Below are positions 34,218-42,300 of a stretch of DNA of 64,000 nt, piece by piece. The position numbers were made by a program, and so were the translations under genes. The stretch is from assembly GCA_023213315.1 (NCBI GenBank), contig JAKCPI010008017.1:1-64000 (forward strand), in the 5' to 3' direction. Positions within the stretch are counted from its first letter, which is position 1. The number at the start of each line of letters is the position of its first letter. Source of the stretch: Euborellia annulipes. Its lineage: Eukaryota; Arthropoda; Insecta; Dermaptera; Anisolabididae. Under the pieces are notes generated by a model. The model worked only from the letters and a program-made list of their open reading frames with translations, was not told the origin of the DNA and did not search any database.

Positions 34218-35068
34218 TTTAAGAATAATGTCCTCTTCTCTGGCCTCGAAGTTCCAAAAGATGGAGTAATTGTTCATGGATTATTTCTTGATGCTGCTCG
34301 GTGGGATATGAAAAAAATGATGCTTAATGATCCCTATCCAGGTATAACAAATATAATCTTGTTTCTTATCTAATCTATCTCTTGATCAAAACATTTTAAC
34401 TACTTCAGATTAATTTTTTGATTCAGTAATTGTGAATAGCTGGGAATCATGGATTGGGACGATAAAGAAAAAAAAAAGCTTCCTTTTTCTCTCTCACCAC
34501 TTCAATTTATTTGCAAATATTTTGGCTCCTGTGTAGACATTCAGTGCATTTATAAATTTTTGAGAGATATTGTCAAATTATTGAAATAATTGAGAAAAAA
34601 TTGAGCGCATAGGCTTCGTGCCTGGACGATCTTTGCCAGTAATATGATCTAATTTTATATATATATTGATATATCTATCTATATCTATGATTAGATCATA
34701 TACTGGTAAAGAACGTCCAGGCACTAAGGCCTTATTTTAAAAAAATTGTTTTTGTTTCCTAAATTGCTAATATTTTTTATAATTAAAAAAAAAAATTGAA
34801 ATTTTAATTTAATATAATTTAATTTATTTAAAATCCAGGGGAAATCAACCCACCATTGCCTGCAATGCATCTATTACCTTGCGGAAGTCTAACATATGAA
34901 GGTATCCGGTATGCCACTCCTTTATATAAAACTGCAGAGCGCGCAGGAGTTCTTAGTACAACTGGTCATAGTACAAACTTTGTACTGGCTGTTCTACTTC
35001 CCACGGATAGAAACCCAGATGAATGGATTCTTCGGGGCACTGCACTTCTTACAATGACATCAGATTAA
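3837..35068 (+). CDS. DNAH6: Axonemal inner-arm dynein heavy chain, DNAH6 type (65 exons)
   Basis: The gene encodes the motor heavy chain of a single-headed inner-arm axonemal dynein, which couples ATP hydrolysis in an AAA+ ring to sliding of doublet microtubules. The exon sum is 12,251 nt. Two one-base excesses (in exons 6 and 61) must be discounted, leaving 4,083 codons, close to the roughly 4,150 residues usual for DNAH6. The four P-loops (AAA1-AAA4) fall at residues of about 1407, 1688, 2033 and 2390. A coiled-coil stalk covers about 2638-2924, and the protein ends in the dynein C-terminal domain with TTGHSTNFV. The AAA1-AAA2 wording ([20 protein letters not shown]) and the C-terminus fit DNAH6 better than DNAH1, 3, 7 or 12; this is a memory-based family call. 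The start ATG at 3837 opens an acidic, low-complexity N-terminus. Exon coordinates are given in the five sub-entries. Stop TAA is at 35066-35068. Confidence 0.93.
4158..4272. repeat. Perfect 50-bp inverted repeat with 15-base loop (intron 1)
   Basis: The arms 4158-4207 and 4223-4272 are identical on opposite strands over all 50 bases. The transcript would form an uninterrupted hairpin. The arms have not diverged, so the foldback is recent or kept by gene conversion. The remainder of intron 1 (4043-4778) shows nothing recognisable. Confidence 0.95.
7591..8129. mobile_element. Short-TIR element in dynein intron 10
   Basis: CAGTACGTCCAAG at 7591-7603 pairs with CTTGGACGTACCCTG at 8115-8129. The interior is more GC-balanced than the intron and has a second inner pair of near-complementary phrases (CTGACTCAGG near the left end, CTGAGTCAGG near the right). 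No matching 8-bp duplication is seen at the borders and there is no transposase. A hAT-like MITE is likely from the CAG ends. Confidence 0.5.
8819..9036. mobile_element. Foldback insertion with 14-bp target duplication (ribozyme-family remnant)
   Basis: Arms of about 70 bp (8818-8887 and 8937-9008) are inverted copies. A direct third copy of part of the arm lies between them. Both arms contain the GAAACGTC end of the ribozyme core, but the CTGANGA half is missing. The insertion is flanked by TAATAGATATAAAT at 8805-8818 and 9037-9050. It ends 22 bases before dynein exon 13. The target duplication places it in the same class as the copies at 26296, 31767 and 59621. Confidence 0.7.
9561..9942 (+). 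other. Dynein intron 15 with a poly-G MITE fragment
   Basis: GGGCGTAACTAGAG near 9636 and CTCTAGTTACTCCC near 9690 form short inverted ends around a G-run. This is the same GGGCGTAACTAGAGAATTTG family seen near 13204 and 51343. Otherwise the intron is AT-rich and empty. Confidence 0.5.
10630..11577 (+). other. Dynein intron 17, 948 bp, no gene
   Basis: The intron contains a poly-C run at about 10756-10771 and AT-rich sequence. The phrase AATTCATATCATTTTACC with following bases near 10794 recurs near 38108, so part is an old repeat of the hAT-like type seen there. Nothing else is recognisable. Confidence 0.6.
13204..14080. mobile_element. Three-level nest of hAT-like MITEs in dynein intron 22
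   Basis: The outer layer is the GGGCGTAACTAGAG family: GGGCATAACTAAGGAATTTG near 13204, with its far side GGGACCAGCCATCCTGCGGG near 14054. Inside it, CAGTGCCGGATTAAG near 13241 pairs with GGTAATCCGCATTG near 14022. Inside that is a complete element at 13553-13806. Each layer is non-coding and G/C-run rich. The open frames in this stretch are by-products of the repeats. Confidence 0.65.
13553..13806. mobile_element. hAT-like MITE, 8-bp target duplication
   Basis: Ends CATGGGCGTAGCCAG and CTGGCTACGCCCATG are inverted. Exact duplications TATATATG flank the element at 13545-13552 and 13807-13814. The target is AT-rich, so chance resemblance is not fully excluded, but position and length are right for hAT. 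It carries poly-G and poly-C tracts and no frame. Confidence 0.8.
15288..15845 (-). pseudogene. 3' end of a LINE reverse transcriptase in dynein intron 25
   Basis: Minus-strand translation gives the RTE-like C-terminal block: [16 protein letters not shown] near 15720, [26 protein letters not shown] over about 15600-15670, and the terminal [11 protein letters not shown] near 15430-15460. At least one frame change and stops occur. A poly-T run at 15337-15356 on the plus strand is its A-tail. It is a 5'-truncated dead copy, distinct in sequence from the one at 823-2235. Confidence 0.8.
16687..16726 (-). ncRNA. Hammerhead-ribozyme-like motif
   Basis: Read on the minus strand: stem I strand GGCC (16726-16723), CTGAGGA (16722-16716), one extra T, stem II GGTC / GACC (16714-16711 and 16702-16699), GAAAC (start at 16698), GTC, then the stem I partner GGCC (16690-16687). 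All invariant hammerhead core bases (C-U-G-A-N-G-A, G-A-A-A, U-H) are present. Stem III would be only AC/GU with no loop, so it could form only between two molecules or copies. Activity is unproven. Confidence 0.6.
16855..16980 (-). mobile_element. SINE 3' portion
   Basis: Minus-strand 3' part of the tRNA-headed SINE family, with the shared core (CTTTTCGGCAACTTAGGCCA at 16894-16913) and the CACACTTTTTCCCACTCAC-type tail on the plus strand. The tRNA-like head is absent. It lies in the loop of the foldback element. Confidence 0.75.
17137..17176 (+). ncRNA. Hammerhead-ribozyme-like motif
   Basis: Stem I GGCC (17137-17140), CTGAGGA (17141-17147), extra T, stem II GGTC / GATC with one wobble (17149-17152 and 17161-17164), GAAAC (17165-17169), GTC (17170-17172), stem I partner GGCC (17173-17176). 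It is the partner of the minus-strand copy in the other arm; the G-U wobble in stem II keeps the pairing. Confidence 0.6.
19340..19399. repeat. Short inverted repeat in dynein intron 33
   Basis: Arms of 26-27 bases (AAAGGTTGTATTTATGTGAG... at 19340-19365 and its near-complement at 19373-19399) flank a loop of about 7 bases. Nothing else is recognisable in this 335-bp intron. Confidence 0.75.
21130..21186. repeat. Poly-G tract in dynein intron 36
   Basis: A run GGGGGGTGGGGGGGGGGGGGG at about 21161-21185 precedes poly-A. Such G-runs are frequent in this window and mark hAT-like MITE remnants. The rest of the 319-bp intron is featureless. Confidence 0.5.
22024..22191. mobile_element. hAT MITE, 168 bp, 8-bp target duplication
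   Basis: TIRs CAGCGGTTCCCAACC and GGTTGGGAACTGCTG match the widespread hAT pattern. Flanks AGCTAGAG (22016-22023) and GGCTAGAG (22192-22199) agree at 7 of 8 positions. It lies in dynein intron 37 and has no coding capacity. Confidence 0.9.
22785..22985. repeat. Foldback element with decayed hammerhead-like cores (dynein intron 38)
   Basis: The two arms (about 22785-22845 and 22925-22985) are imperfect inverted copies. On the minus strand the left arm reads CTGAGGA (22837-22831), a weak stem II, then GAAATATC (22809-22802). Here stem III would be the palindrome ATAT and the cleavage base C. The right arm has CTGAAGA but has lost the GAAA guanine. It looks like a diverged member of the ribozyme family. 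Confidence 0.5.
24061..24500. repeat. Family A fragments in dynein intron 40
   Basis: The family A head (ACTTTCTCTTACCTCTATAT with the palindromic partner GAGAGAAAGTATTGG) is at 24061-24117. Pieces of its interior (GTAAAGTACTA motifs, AAAATCGTTGGAGC) lie at about 24210-24470 in the other orientation. Intron 40 (23667-24733) also contains poly-G phrases near 23910 and 24585. Nothing in it codes. Confidence 0.65.
25508..25610 (+). repeat. tRNA-like SINE head fragment (dynein intron 42)
   Basis: GGGCCATAGCACAGTGGTAGAG at about 25510-25531 has a good RNA polymerase III A-box. The following region lacks a clean B-box (CCTTGAATTCCGATTC near 25586-25601). Acceptor and anticodon stems do not form, so this is not a working tRNA gene. 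The rest of 25131-25828 is AT-rich and unrecognised. Confidence 0.5.
26296..26550. mobile_element. Ribozyme-bearing insertion with 15-bp target duplication at a splice donor
   Basis: The 255-bp insertion is flanked by exact copies of AAAAAGTAAATATAT (26281-26295 and 26551-26565). The left copy contains the last five bases of dynein exon 44 and its GT donor, so the insertion duplicated the splice site. A complete hammerhead-like core lies inside on the minus strand. There is no open frame. The long duplication of variable length suggests target-primed reverse transcription more than cut-and-paste transposition. Confidence 0.85.
26365..26410 (-). ncRNA. Hammerhead-ribozyme-like motif
   Basis: On the minus strand: stem I TTGC upstream, CTGATGA (26405-26399), extra T, stem II GGTC / GACC (26397-26394 and 26382-26379), GAAAC (from 26378), GTC, stem I partner GCGA with one wobble. 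All conserved core bases are present. Stem III is again the loop-less ACGT. Confidence 0.6.
27495..27650. repeat. Foldback element, arms about 63 bp (dynein intron 46)
   Basis: The arms 27495-27557 and 27588-27650 are near-perfect inverted copies (GGGGTCAAATAAAGTTTTGT and complement). The unpaired centre and right arm read CTGAATAA, GTCC ... GGAC, GAAACATT. That looks like a hammerhead core with the invariant G of CTGANGA lost, so a dead relative of the family is possible. Confidence 0.7.
30360..30550. mobile_element. Ribozyme-family insertion beside dynein exon 56
   Basis: Inverted ends (AGAATGAGAAAAAAGAGAGG near 30359, its complement near 30495-30525) enclose a plus-strand core CTGAAGA (about 30419), T, GGCC ... 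GGACC, GAAAC. The last part is CTT instead of GTC, so it is probably inactive. TAATAAATA at 30351-30359 and 30551-30559 may be the target duplication. It ends 22 bases before exon 56. Confidence 0.5.
31767..31955. mobile_element. Ribozyme-bearing insertion with 13-bp target duplication
   Basis: This 189-bp element is flanked by exact copies TCAAAATAATAAA (31754-31766 and 31956-31968). It starts 20 bases after dynein exon 59. Its right end reads AATTGGCTGCATCCTCTTCC, a phrase shared with the copies near 50037 and 59855, which ties these insertions into one family. Confidence 0.8.
31845..31892 (+). ncRNA. Hammerhead-like motif, variant stem II
   Basis: CTGAAGA (31851-31857), extra T, GG ... 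CC closing an inner GGGATGATCCC hairpin (31863-31874), GAAAC (31879-31883), GTT. The cleavage base would be T, allowed by the NUH rule. Stem I pairs TTGG with CCAA only if three bases are bulged, so this copy is weaker than the others. Confidence 0.4.
33005..33942. repeat. Tandemly arranged TIR elements in dynein intron 62
   Basis: Unit one (33005-33341) begins GTCTATTCTCTAAGCAAAAA and ends with the complement TTTTTAGAGAATAGAC. A second unit starts nine bases later (33351) with the same end. Unit two is interrupted near 33660 by unrelated sequence and resumes near 33790 with a further copy of the AGAGAATAGCATTTTT right-hand part. GTTAAAATTTTAAC-like phrases recur throughout. No coding potential. 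Confidence 0.8.
34611..34731. repeat. Inverted repeat, arms about 42 bp (dynein intron 64)
   Basis: CTGGACGATCTTTGCCAGTA (arm 34611-34652) pairs with the arm 34690-34731, around an AT-rich loop. An (ATT)n run lies upstream at about 34188-34217, before exon 64. Nothing else is recognised in 34342-34838. Confidence 0.8.
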
Positions 35069-35179
35069 CTTTTTAACTAATATCTTATTTATTTATATAT
35101 AGTCTAGAGATTTACTTGTTTATTATTTTACAATTGTCTTTGTATCACTGTTTTTATTTTACATTTAATTATAATATAA

Positions 35180-35185
35180 AATAAA
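35180..35185 (+). terminator. Polyadenylation signal of the dynein gene
   Basis: A canonical AATAAA lies 112 bp after the dynein stop codon, in AT-rich sequence. A cleavage site would be expected near 35195-35215. No other hexamer between the stop and 35180 is as good. Confidence 0.55.
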
Positions 35186-35818
35186 TAATTTTCATAACAA
35201 ATAATTTTTTAGTCTGTTTTAAAACAAAAAAATCTGGTATGTTTAGGGATAATTGAATTTTTACTTTTTTTTCTTCTTATTATCTTTGAGGACAAACTCT
35301 TAGGAAAATTTGATAGACTCCATATGTTTAAATATTAAAACCGAAGAAAATTTAAAAATTTTTTATTACATAAATATATATATATATATTATACAGTTTT
35401 TAATGGTCTTTCAGCATTTAAGGCCATTTAGACCCAGTCCCTATTATATTACACTGACATAACAGTTATACAAGGAGGTGGTAATAAGTTATCCCATTTC
35501 ATCGGACGTAGCCCACGTTAATTCATCCAGTAAAATTCTTATTGCCACCCACTATCTCAGATTTTGATAAAAATTTGACTATAAAAAAAATTTCTGCTCA
35601 GATTCGAAACTCAAAAAATTTTATAGGATAAAAATGTAAATTTACCTTTAATTCTCAAATAACATTTTAATGGAAGAATATTAGTTCATTTTGGCGGCTC
35701 TTTAAGAGCAATTTGTAAATTCGTCCTTAATGACAACATAGGTATATTATAAAACTAATCTATGAGTATTTTTTAAATTTAATTATAGCATCTGTCCCTA
35801 GAAATTAACAATTATATA

Positions 35819-36022
35819 CTGAGGGACAATATTAAGTCTCACCCATGCGTTTTCAACTTGTGATTATTTCATTGTTTTTATAAAATAAAATGAAAATCTT
35901 TATTAGATTCTAGGTTGAACCATGAAAGTTTCCATTAAAAAATTTATAATATTTTTTTTAAAAACAATGAAATAATCACAAGTAGAAAACGCATGGGTGG
36001 GACCTAATATTGTCCCTCACTG
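35819..36022. mobile_element. mariner-like MITE between the two convergent genes
   Basis: Long inverted arms (about 65 bp each, GAGGGACAATATTA and the CCCATGCGTTTTC block) end in TA-flanked CAGTGAGGGAC-type termini, as in Tc1/mariner elements. The left end has lost two bases. It takes up the middle of the 1.25-kb tail-to-tail spacer (35069-36318), the only intergenic space between the dynein and transporter genes. A SINE-core fragment lies at about 35403-35437. Confidence 0.8.
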
Positions 36023-36318
36023 TACTGTTTAATAATTTAAAAATGAAAAAGTTTGTTGAAAATTCATTCTAAAATAGTGTTTTTTTAACATAAAACTTTT
36101 TTATGACCCAAATTTGTAAAAATTTTGTGAATTTCACATCTGAGCAAACCAATCAGAATACTTTTTTTCTTCAATACTCCCCAAAAAATAATGGATACGC
36201 CAGTGTTATATAGTTGTATATCAATAGAAAACAATAAAATTTTTGATATTTAAAAAATTAAAGAGATTAAATCTAAGTGGATCACAGATAAACAATTTAT
36301 ACAACATAAAAAAATAAA

Positions 36319-39300
36319 TTAATCAGACGTAAAGTTGGCATTCTCTTTGCCCTTCTCAGTGATAATATCATCATTTTTCTTTGCGAGTTCCATTTCATCC
36401 TCAGTCTCTGTGATTTCAACATATTTATATCGATAAGCGAGACCAATTAGAATTAGCATATCAAGAAACATAAGTCCAGCAAAAAGGAAAAATTCGTTTG
36501 CCTGAAAAATAAATAAATATATATTCAAAACGAAATAGATTATTTAGAAAATATAATTTTTTAAATCAAAATCAAAATATTCATTTTTTTTTACCTGGCT
36601 TTCAAAAATTTTGGCACCAGAAATAATAATAACAATAACGTTTCCAAAAGCAACAGTCCATTGCCAAAATGCAGATAATACTGATTTCATGCTGACCGGA
36701 GCCTGAAAATTAAAAAAAAAATTTATCCTCAAAGAATTAAGATATCAATTTGAGTATAAAATACCTGCGAATATGAGAATTCAAGCCCTGTAATTGAAAA
36801 CATCACCTCTCCAGCGGTTAAGACAACATATTGAGGAATTAGCCAGAGCATATGTACTTTATTTTCAGTAGTAACTTTAAAATTTTGTATAATCTAAAAA
36901 AAAAATGGATATTAAAAAAAATAAATAAATAAATATTAATTAATATCAACTCACATAGTCATTTTTATCATTTTGAAGTAATAAAATAAAATAAACAGCT
37001 CCAGTCTCAAAATCAACATTGCCCAGATCTTTAATAGTTTTATCATTTTGCATTATTGTTATTTTATAACTGAAATAAAATATTTTTGTATTATTTTCAT
37101 GAAAAACCAATTAATAATATAAAAATATTTACTTTGCCACCGCGCTTTCAGTATAATCAGTTCCGTTAGCACCCAGACTTAACGGAAACTCATAAGATTC
37201 TTTTTCATCGAGATTAGTCGTTTGTAAATTTATTTTTGCGTTTTCTTCTATATTTATTAAATTATGAATAACTCTAAAAATAAAATATATAATTTATTAA
37301 GTATAATAACAATGCCAAGCACACACTAGGTGAAAACGCATTTTATTGCACATAAAAAATAGCAATCGTTTTCATTACATTGTTTGTGTGATTTAACAAT
37401 TATGTCAGAGTAATGCGATGTTACCTAGCGTGCTTGAAACTTTAGAAATAACTAAAATATTTATATTTACCTAAATTTAGCAATACCTTTTTCGGATTTT
37501 GAAACATCATCTCCATCTGGAGGTGAAACATTGACCAGTTCAGGCTCATTATTAACAAGACTAATAAGATATGTAAAAGCCTGTAAAATATTACGAAAAA
37601 AATTAATAAAAAATAAAACGTTAATGTTCTTTTTATAAAATTAGTGTCGCAACCTATCATAGGCAATTCTTAACTTTTACCAATTATATCTATTTTTATA
37701 TTTGGCAGAAAATTTAAATAAATATCTTTTTAAAATTCCTTTCTTCTTTCTTTTAGTAGGTACCTTTAAAATACATTAGGCCTATAGAAACCTATATAGT
37801 AGCGCTTCTTTTGTTAAGTGATATCTGGTTCATCAAGTGGTTTTTATTCTTCCTCGAAATTTATTTAAATTTCTAATTTCTAAACCTCAATATAATTTTA
37901 ATTTGGTGTTTCTTTTCTCTATTCATTGTCAGTGTTATCAGTCAGTATTGTTTATTCCCTGGTATTGATGAATTTTCAAGACCTTGCAACATCCTCTGAG
38001 GCCGTTCATATAGCATAGAGTAAGTTGATTACAGGGCCGGAACTAGGAGATTCTTTAGGGAGGGCAAAATTTAATTTGCCGCCCCATTCTTAAAATTTTC
38101 AATATAAAATTCATATCATTTTACCTTTTTTTAGTAAATCTTTCTTTAATTGCCGCCCTCTGATATCTGCCGTCCGGGGCACATGCACCCACTGCCCCTC
38201 CCTAGATCCTGCCCTGGTTGATTATGCCCCGTCCCGAGACAATTGGGGGCCTGGGGCTTCTCTAGAAGAGGAGGTCTATATACATTTTGTACCAGAGATG
38301 TATATATGTATATTGAATTTTTTTTTTTTTGGGGGGGGGGAGGGCGAACTCATTTTTAAAAATCCCCCTCCATACCTAAAAATATTTTTAAAATACCGTA
38401 TATCTCTGAATCCCGAGTGCCCCGGGCCCTCTCAAAGACAAATTTTCAATAAATTTTTTTTTAAATCTAAATTTTCCGTTTTAACCTGATGTTTATATAT
38501 TTTACATATGAATTCTAATACCTCCCTGATTCTAATGTATATATGCACAACTTTCAATTATCCAAGCTAACAGAAATTTGTGTGCTGTGCAACATCAAAA
38601 CAGATTTAAAAAAATGCCATTTCATTCTACGCGCCATCTCCCCTAGTCCTTTTTGAATTCCCTCCATTTTTAAAGGAGACTGCGGGAGGAAGCGAAGCTA
38701 TCTTTCAGTTGGCTTTTGACGAGCCATTCGTTCACTACATATGGTGTTTTTTATTAAAAGTTTTTTTTTATTTTGTGAATGTTAGTGCTCATCAGTGTTT
38801 TAATTAGTGATCTTGGATAATGGATTATTAATTTTAATGGTCATCATCTTTCTTCGACTTAGTCTCACACTGCGGGGTCGACTCAGCATTAATATTAATG
38901 GTATTTATATTTAGTTTAATTATTCTGACTCACTTTATTCTCTTGTAAAATTGTGTATCCTAAAATTTACTACCATTTAAATTTGTATTTGTTAAAAATC
39001 CTATTTCCTATTTTTTTATTATATAAATGACATATCATATTAACATTTCGTTATTAAAATAGATTTCTTATAATATCCATTTTACTTGGAACCCAGGTAT
39101 TCTTGGAACTTGATTGTCACGTGCATAAGAGAATCAAATCATACAACAAGCTTATTATTTACCGTAGTTCGAACTCTCGCCGCTTGGTGTGTTTTTAATA
39201 CTCGACAATTTATAAATAATCTTTTCTTAAAATGAATTTACTTTATATATGGAAAGGTATATTTTAATGTTGTTTGTTTTTTGTTAGGTGGTTATAATTG

Positions 39301-42300
39301 GATAAAATTAATAGGTGATGATTAGAAATCCAAATTTCCTATTTTTCTACACCAAATTTTTAATTTCTCTTACATATGCTGTATATATTGAAAGTATTGG
39401 ATTTATGTCAAAAATTCGATGTCGAGATTTTGATGGATATACACGTTTTGAGGTCACCTGAATCCAAAAAAATGGTTTTCGCGACATGGTCTGTCTGTGG
39501 TGGGTAAAGCATGAACTAATTGAGCTAGGAAGTTGAAATTTAATATTTAAGTTAGGCACCCCCCTAGAGCGTTAAAATAAGCTTTTAATCAAAATCGGCC
39601 AAAAAGTACTAGTACTTTACTGATGTACTTTTTCATTTTTTTTTCGATTTTCTCAAAATTCGCTCGATCGATTTTGATTAAAATTCAAAAATCAATTATT
39701 TTTTAGATGCTCTTTAAAATGTTTATTCTCATTTTGCCATTGAAATCTTTTGAAGACCACTTTATTCTTGTACTTCATAGGAAATATAAGAGAAATGTTT
39801 GCCATAGTATCAAAATATAAGTAAACAAATAGTTTATAAATTTTTCAAATTCTTATGTACCGTACTGCAGTGGCGTCATTTGGGGGGGGGGGGGGCAGGG
39901 GGGCATTCCCCCCCCCCCCAAGGGCTCTGATTTTTATAAAATTTTATATTAATCTAAATAAAATGCTCCAAAATACATCTACGAGTATACAAACTGTACA
40001 AAATTAAACAATTAATTAAATTAAATATATTTTGGCTAAATTTGAGTACCCATTTGTAAGTAAATTTTAAGAAAAAAAAAATGTTTGCCCCCCCAAAGAA
40101 AAAATTTGCCCCCCCCCCCAAGAAAAAGTTGAAATGACGCCACTGCCGTACTGTCGGAAACTAAATATATCTCGACACTAAAAATCTGGTGTGACAAGCA
40201 AGGTAGACAACTTTCGATTACCGAAGATAAGAGAAAGTTTTGTGCGGTGCGACCAGTTACACCGACACTAGATTTTTTTCATATCAATCCATTCCAGTGA
40301 GGATATTGTCATGGTTAAACAGAGGCGTACCGAGACAGTTGGTGGCCTGGGCAGCACCGTAACTAGCCTTTGAGGGCGGGGGGGGGGGGGGGCAAAGCTC
40401 AACTGGGGCACAGTTTTTTGTTCGAGCTTTTTTTTAAGTAGGCTATTCGAATGTCATTTGACTTCTTTTTTTTTTAGTATTCGAATCTCGTTCGAGCATT
40501 TTTTTCGTAATTTTTCTCCGGATTTGTGATAAAAAAATGAATTTATTATAAAATTTCAAAAAAAAGCCGGAGATTTTGGGAAAAGGCTGGAGATTTCGGA
40601 AAAAAAGCCGGAAAGCCGGATGCGCTAGGGCGCCTATGTCGGTATCGAAGGTCGCCAAAGGCTTGCTCCGACTGGGGCGGGGGAGACGCCCCCCTACGCC
40701 CTCTCCTGGATACGCCACTGGGCCTGGGGCGTTACTAGAAGAGGGCGCCTATATACATTTTGTACCAGAGGTATATATTGAATTTTTCGGAAGGGGGGCG
40801 AACTCATTTTTAAATATCCCCCTCCTCCATATAAAAAAATATTTTTAAAATACCGTATATCCCTGAACTCCGAGGGCCCCGGAGCCTCTCGAAGACAAAT
40901 TTTCAATTTTCTCATTTTTTTTATTTTTTACTTTCTCTTACCTCTATATATATGTTAATATATATAGAGAGAGAAAGTATTGGTTTCATGTCAAAAATTC
41001 GATGTCGAGATTTTGATGGATCTTCACGTTTTGAGGTCCCCTGAATCCAAAAAAGTGGTTTTCGCGACATGGTCTGTCTGTGGTGTGTGTCTGTCTGTCT
41101 GTCTGTGTGTCTGTGTTCACTTTTAAGCATGAAGGAATTGAGCTATGAGGCTGAAATTTTATATTTAAGTTAAACACCCCCGGGACCGGAAAAATAAGCT
41201 TTTAATCAAAATCGGCCAAAGAGTACTAGTACTTTACTGATGTACTTTTTCAGTTTTTTTTGGATTTTCTCAAAATTCGCTCTAACGATTTTGATTAAAA
41301 TTCAAAAATCAATTATTTTTTAGATGCTCTTTCAAATGTATATTCTCGTTTTGCCCTCAAAATTGTTTGAAGCACACTTTACTCTTGTGCTTCGTAGGAA
41401 AGATTGGAGAAATGGTTGCCATGGTAACAAAATATAAATATTTTCCCATACTTATATATTTTGGGGGGGGGGGGGGGGGGGGGGGACATCTGCATTCAAA
41501 TATTCCCTACTGCCGGGAACTAAATACATGTCGACACAAAAAATCTGGTGTGACAAGCACAGTACACAACTTTCGATTACCGAAGGTAGGAGAAAGTTGT
41601 GTGCTGTGTGCCAGTCACATCAGATTTTTTACAATTTTTTTCACTGATTTTCTACATATTTTAGCGGATAGACCCACCTCACTCTTCCTTAAACATCCCT
41701 CAACTAAAAAAAATATATAGGATAAAGCGGGTGGGGTGTGAGCGATTCTGAAGCCCACTCAAGCTCAAACTTGGACAAGAAGTAATTTCTACCCCTTTAG
41801 ATAAAATATGGAAATATTGAAGGACATAGAAGAAACTTTAACTTTATTAAATTTAACTTTAAATTTGTAAAGATCAGCCCAAAAAAATGAAAGTTATAGC
41901 CGCATATTTGCCAATTTGACCAACTGTGCAGCGAGAAACTGTGAATCTTCCATCTTCTTGTAAGGGATTCGGAATCGCTCACCCCACCCCACCCGCTTTA
42001 TCAAATATATTTTTTTTTTAGTTGAGGGATGTTTAAGGAAGGGTGAGGTGGGTCTGTCCGCTGGAATATGTAGAAAATCAGTGAAAAAAAAAAAAATCGA
42101 TCATTTTTAATGATTTTTTTGCATTTTAAGTGACATTATCCTCCCCCACATCCCCCCCCTTGGATCCAAATGTTAATGTTTTTTAACTTTTCACTTCTCT
42201 AGACCTTCTGAAGAAATGTTAATGCTAAAATATTCCTTTTCATCCCTCCAAATTTGATTCATGCCCCTATAATTAACGAAAAGGGGTGGAAATAAGTAGG

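Larger units (their letters stand above)
27836..35068 (+). other. Dynein exons 47-65: AAA5, AAA6 and C-terminal domain
   Basis: Exons: 27836-27996, 28098-28239, 28338-28696, 28769-28949, 29068-29247, 29312-29545, 29838-29984, 30049-30150, 30215-30297, 30573-30774, 30892-31132, 31206-31406, 31648-31746, 32132-32283, 32364-32715 (frame break), 32868-32960, 33943-34143, 34224-34341, 34839-35068. Landmarks are the [19 protein letters not shown] block (exon 48), SLGQGQGP (exon 56), NCHLA.SWMP (exon 57), [13 protein letters not shown] (exon 59), the [12 protein letters not shown] type of block (exon 63) and the terminal [15 protein letters not shown] (exon 65). The AATAAA at 35180-35185, 112 bp after the stop, is a good polyadenylation signal. 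Confidence 0.92.

Noticed and set aside
39347..41177. Several minus-strand open frames with the shared peptide TMSRKPLFWIQ
   Set aside because: They lie in family A copies; the shared peptide reflects repeat identity, with frame changes and microsatellites between copies, not a conserved protein.
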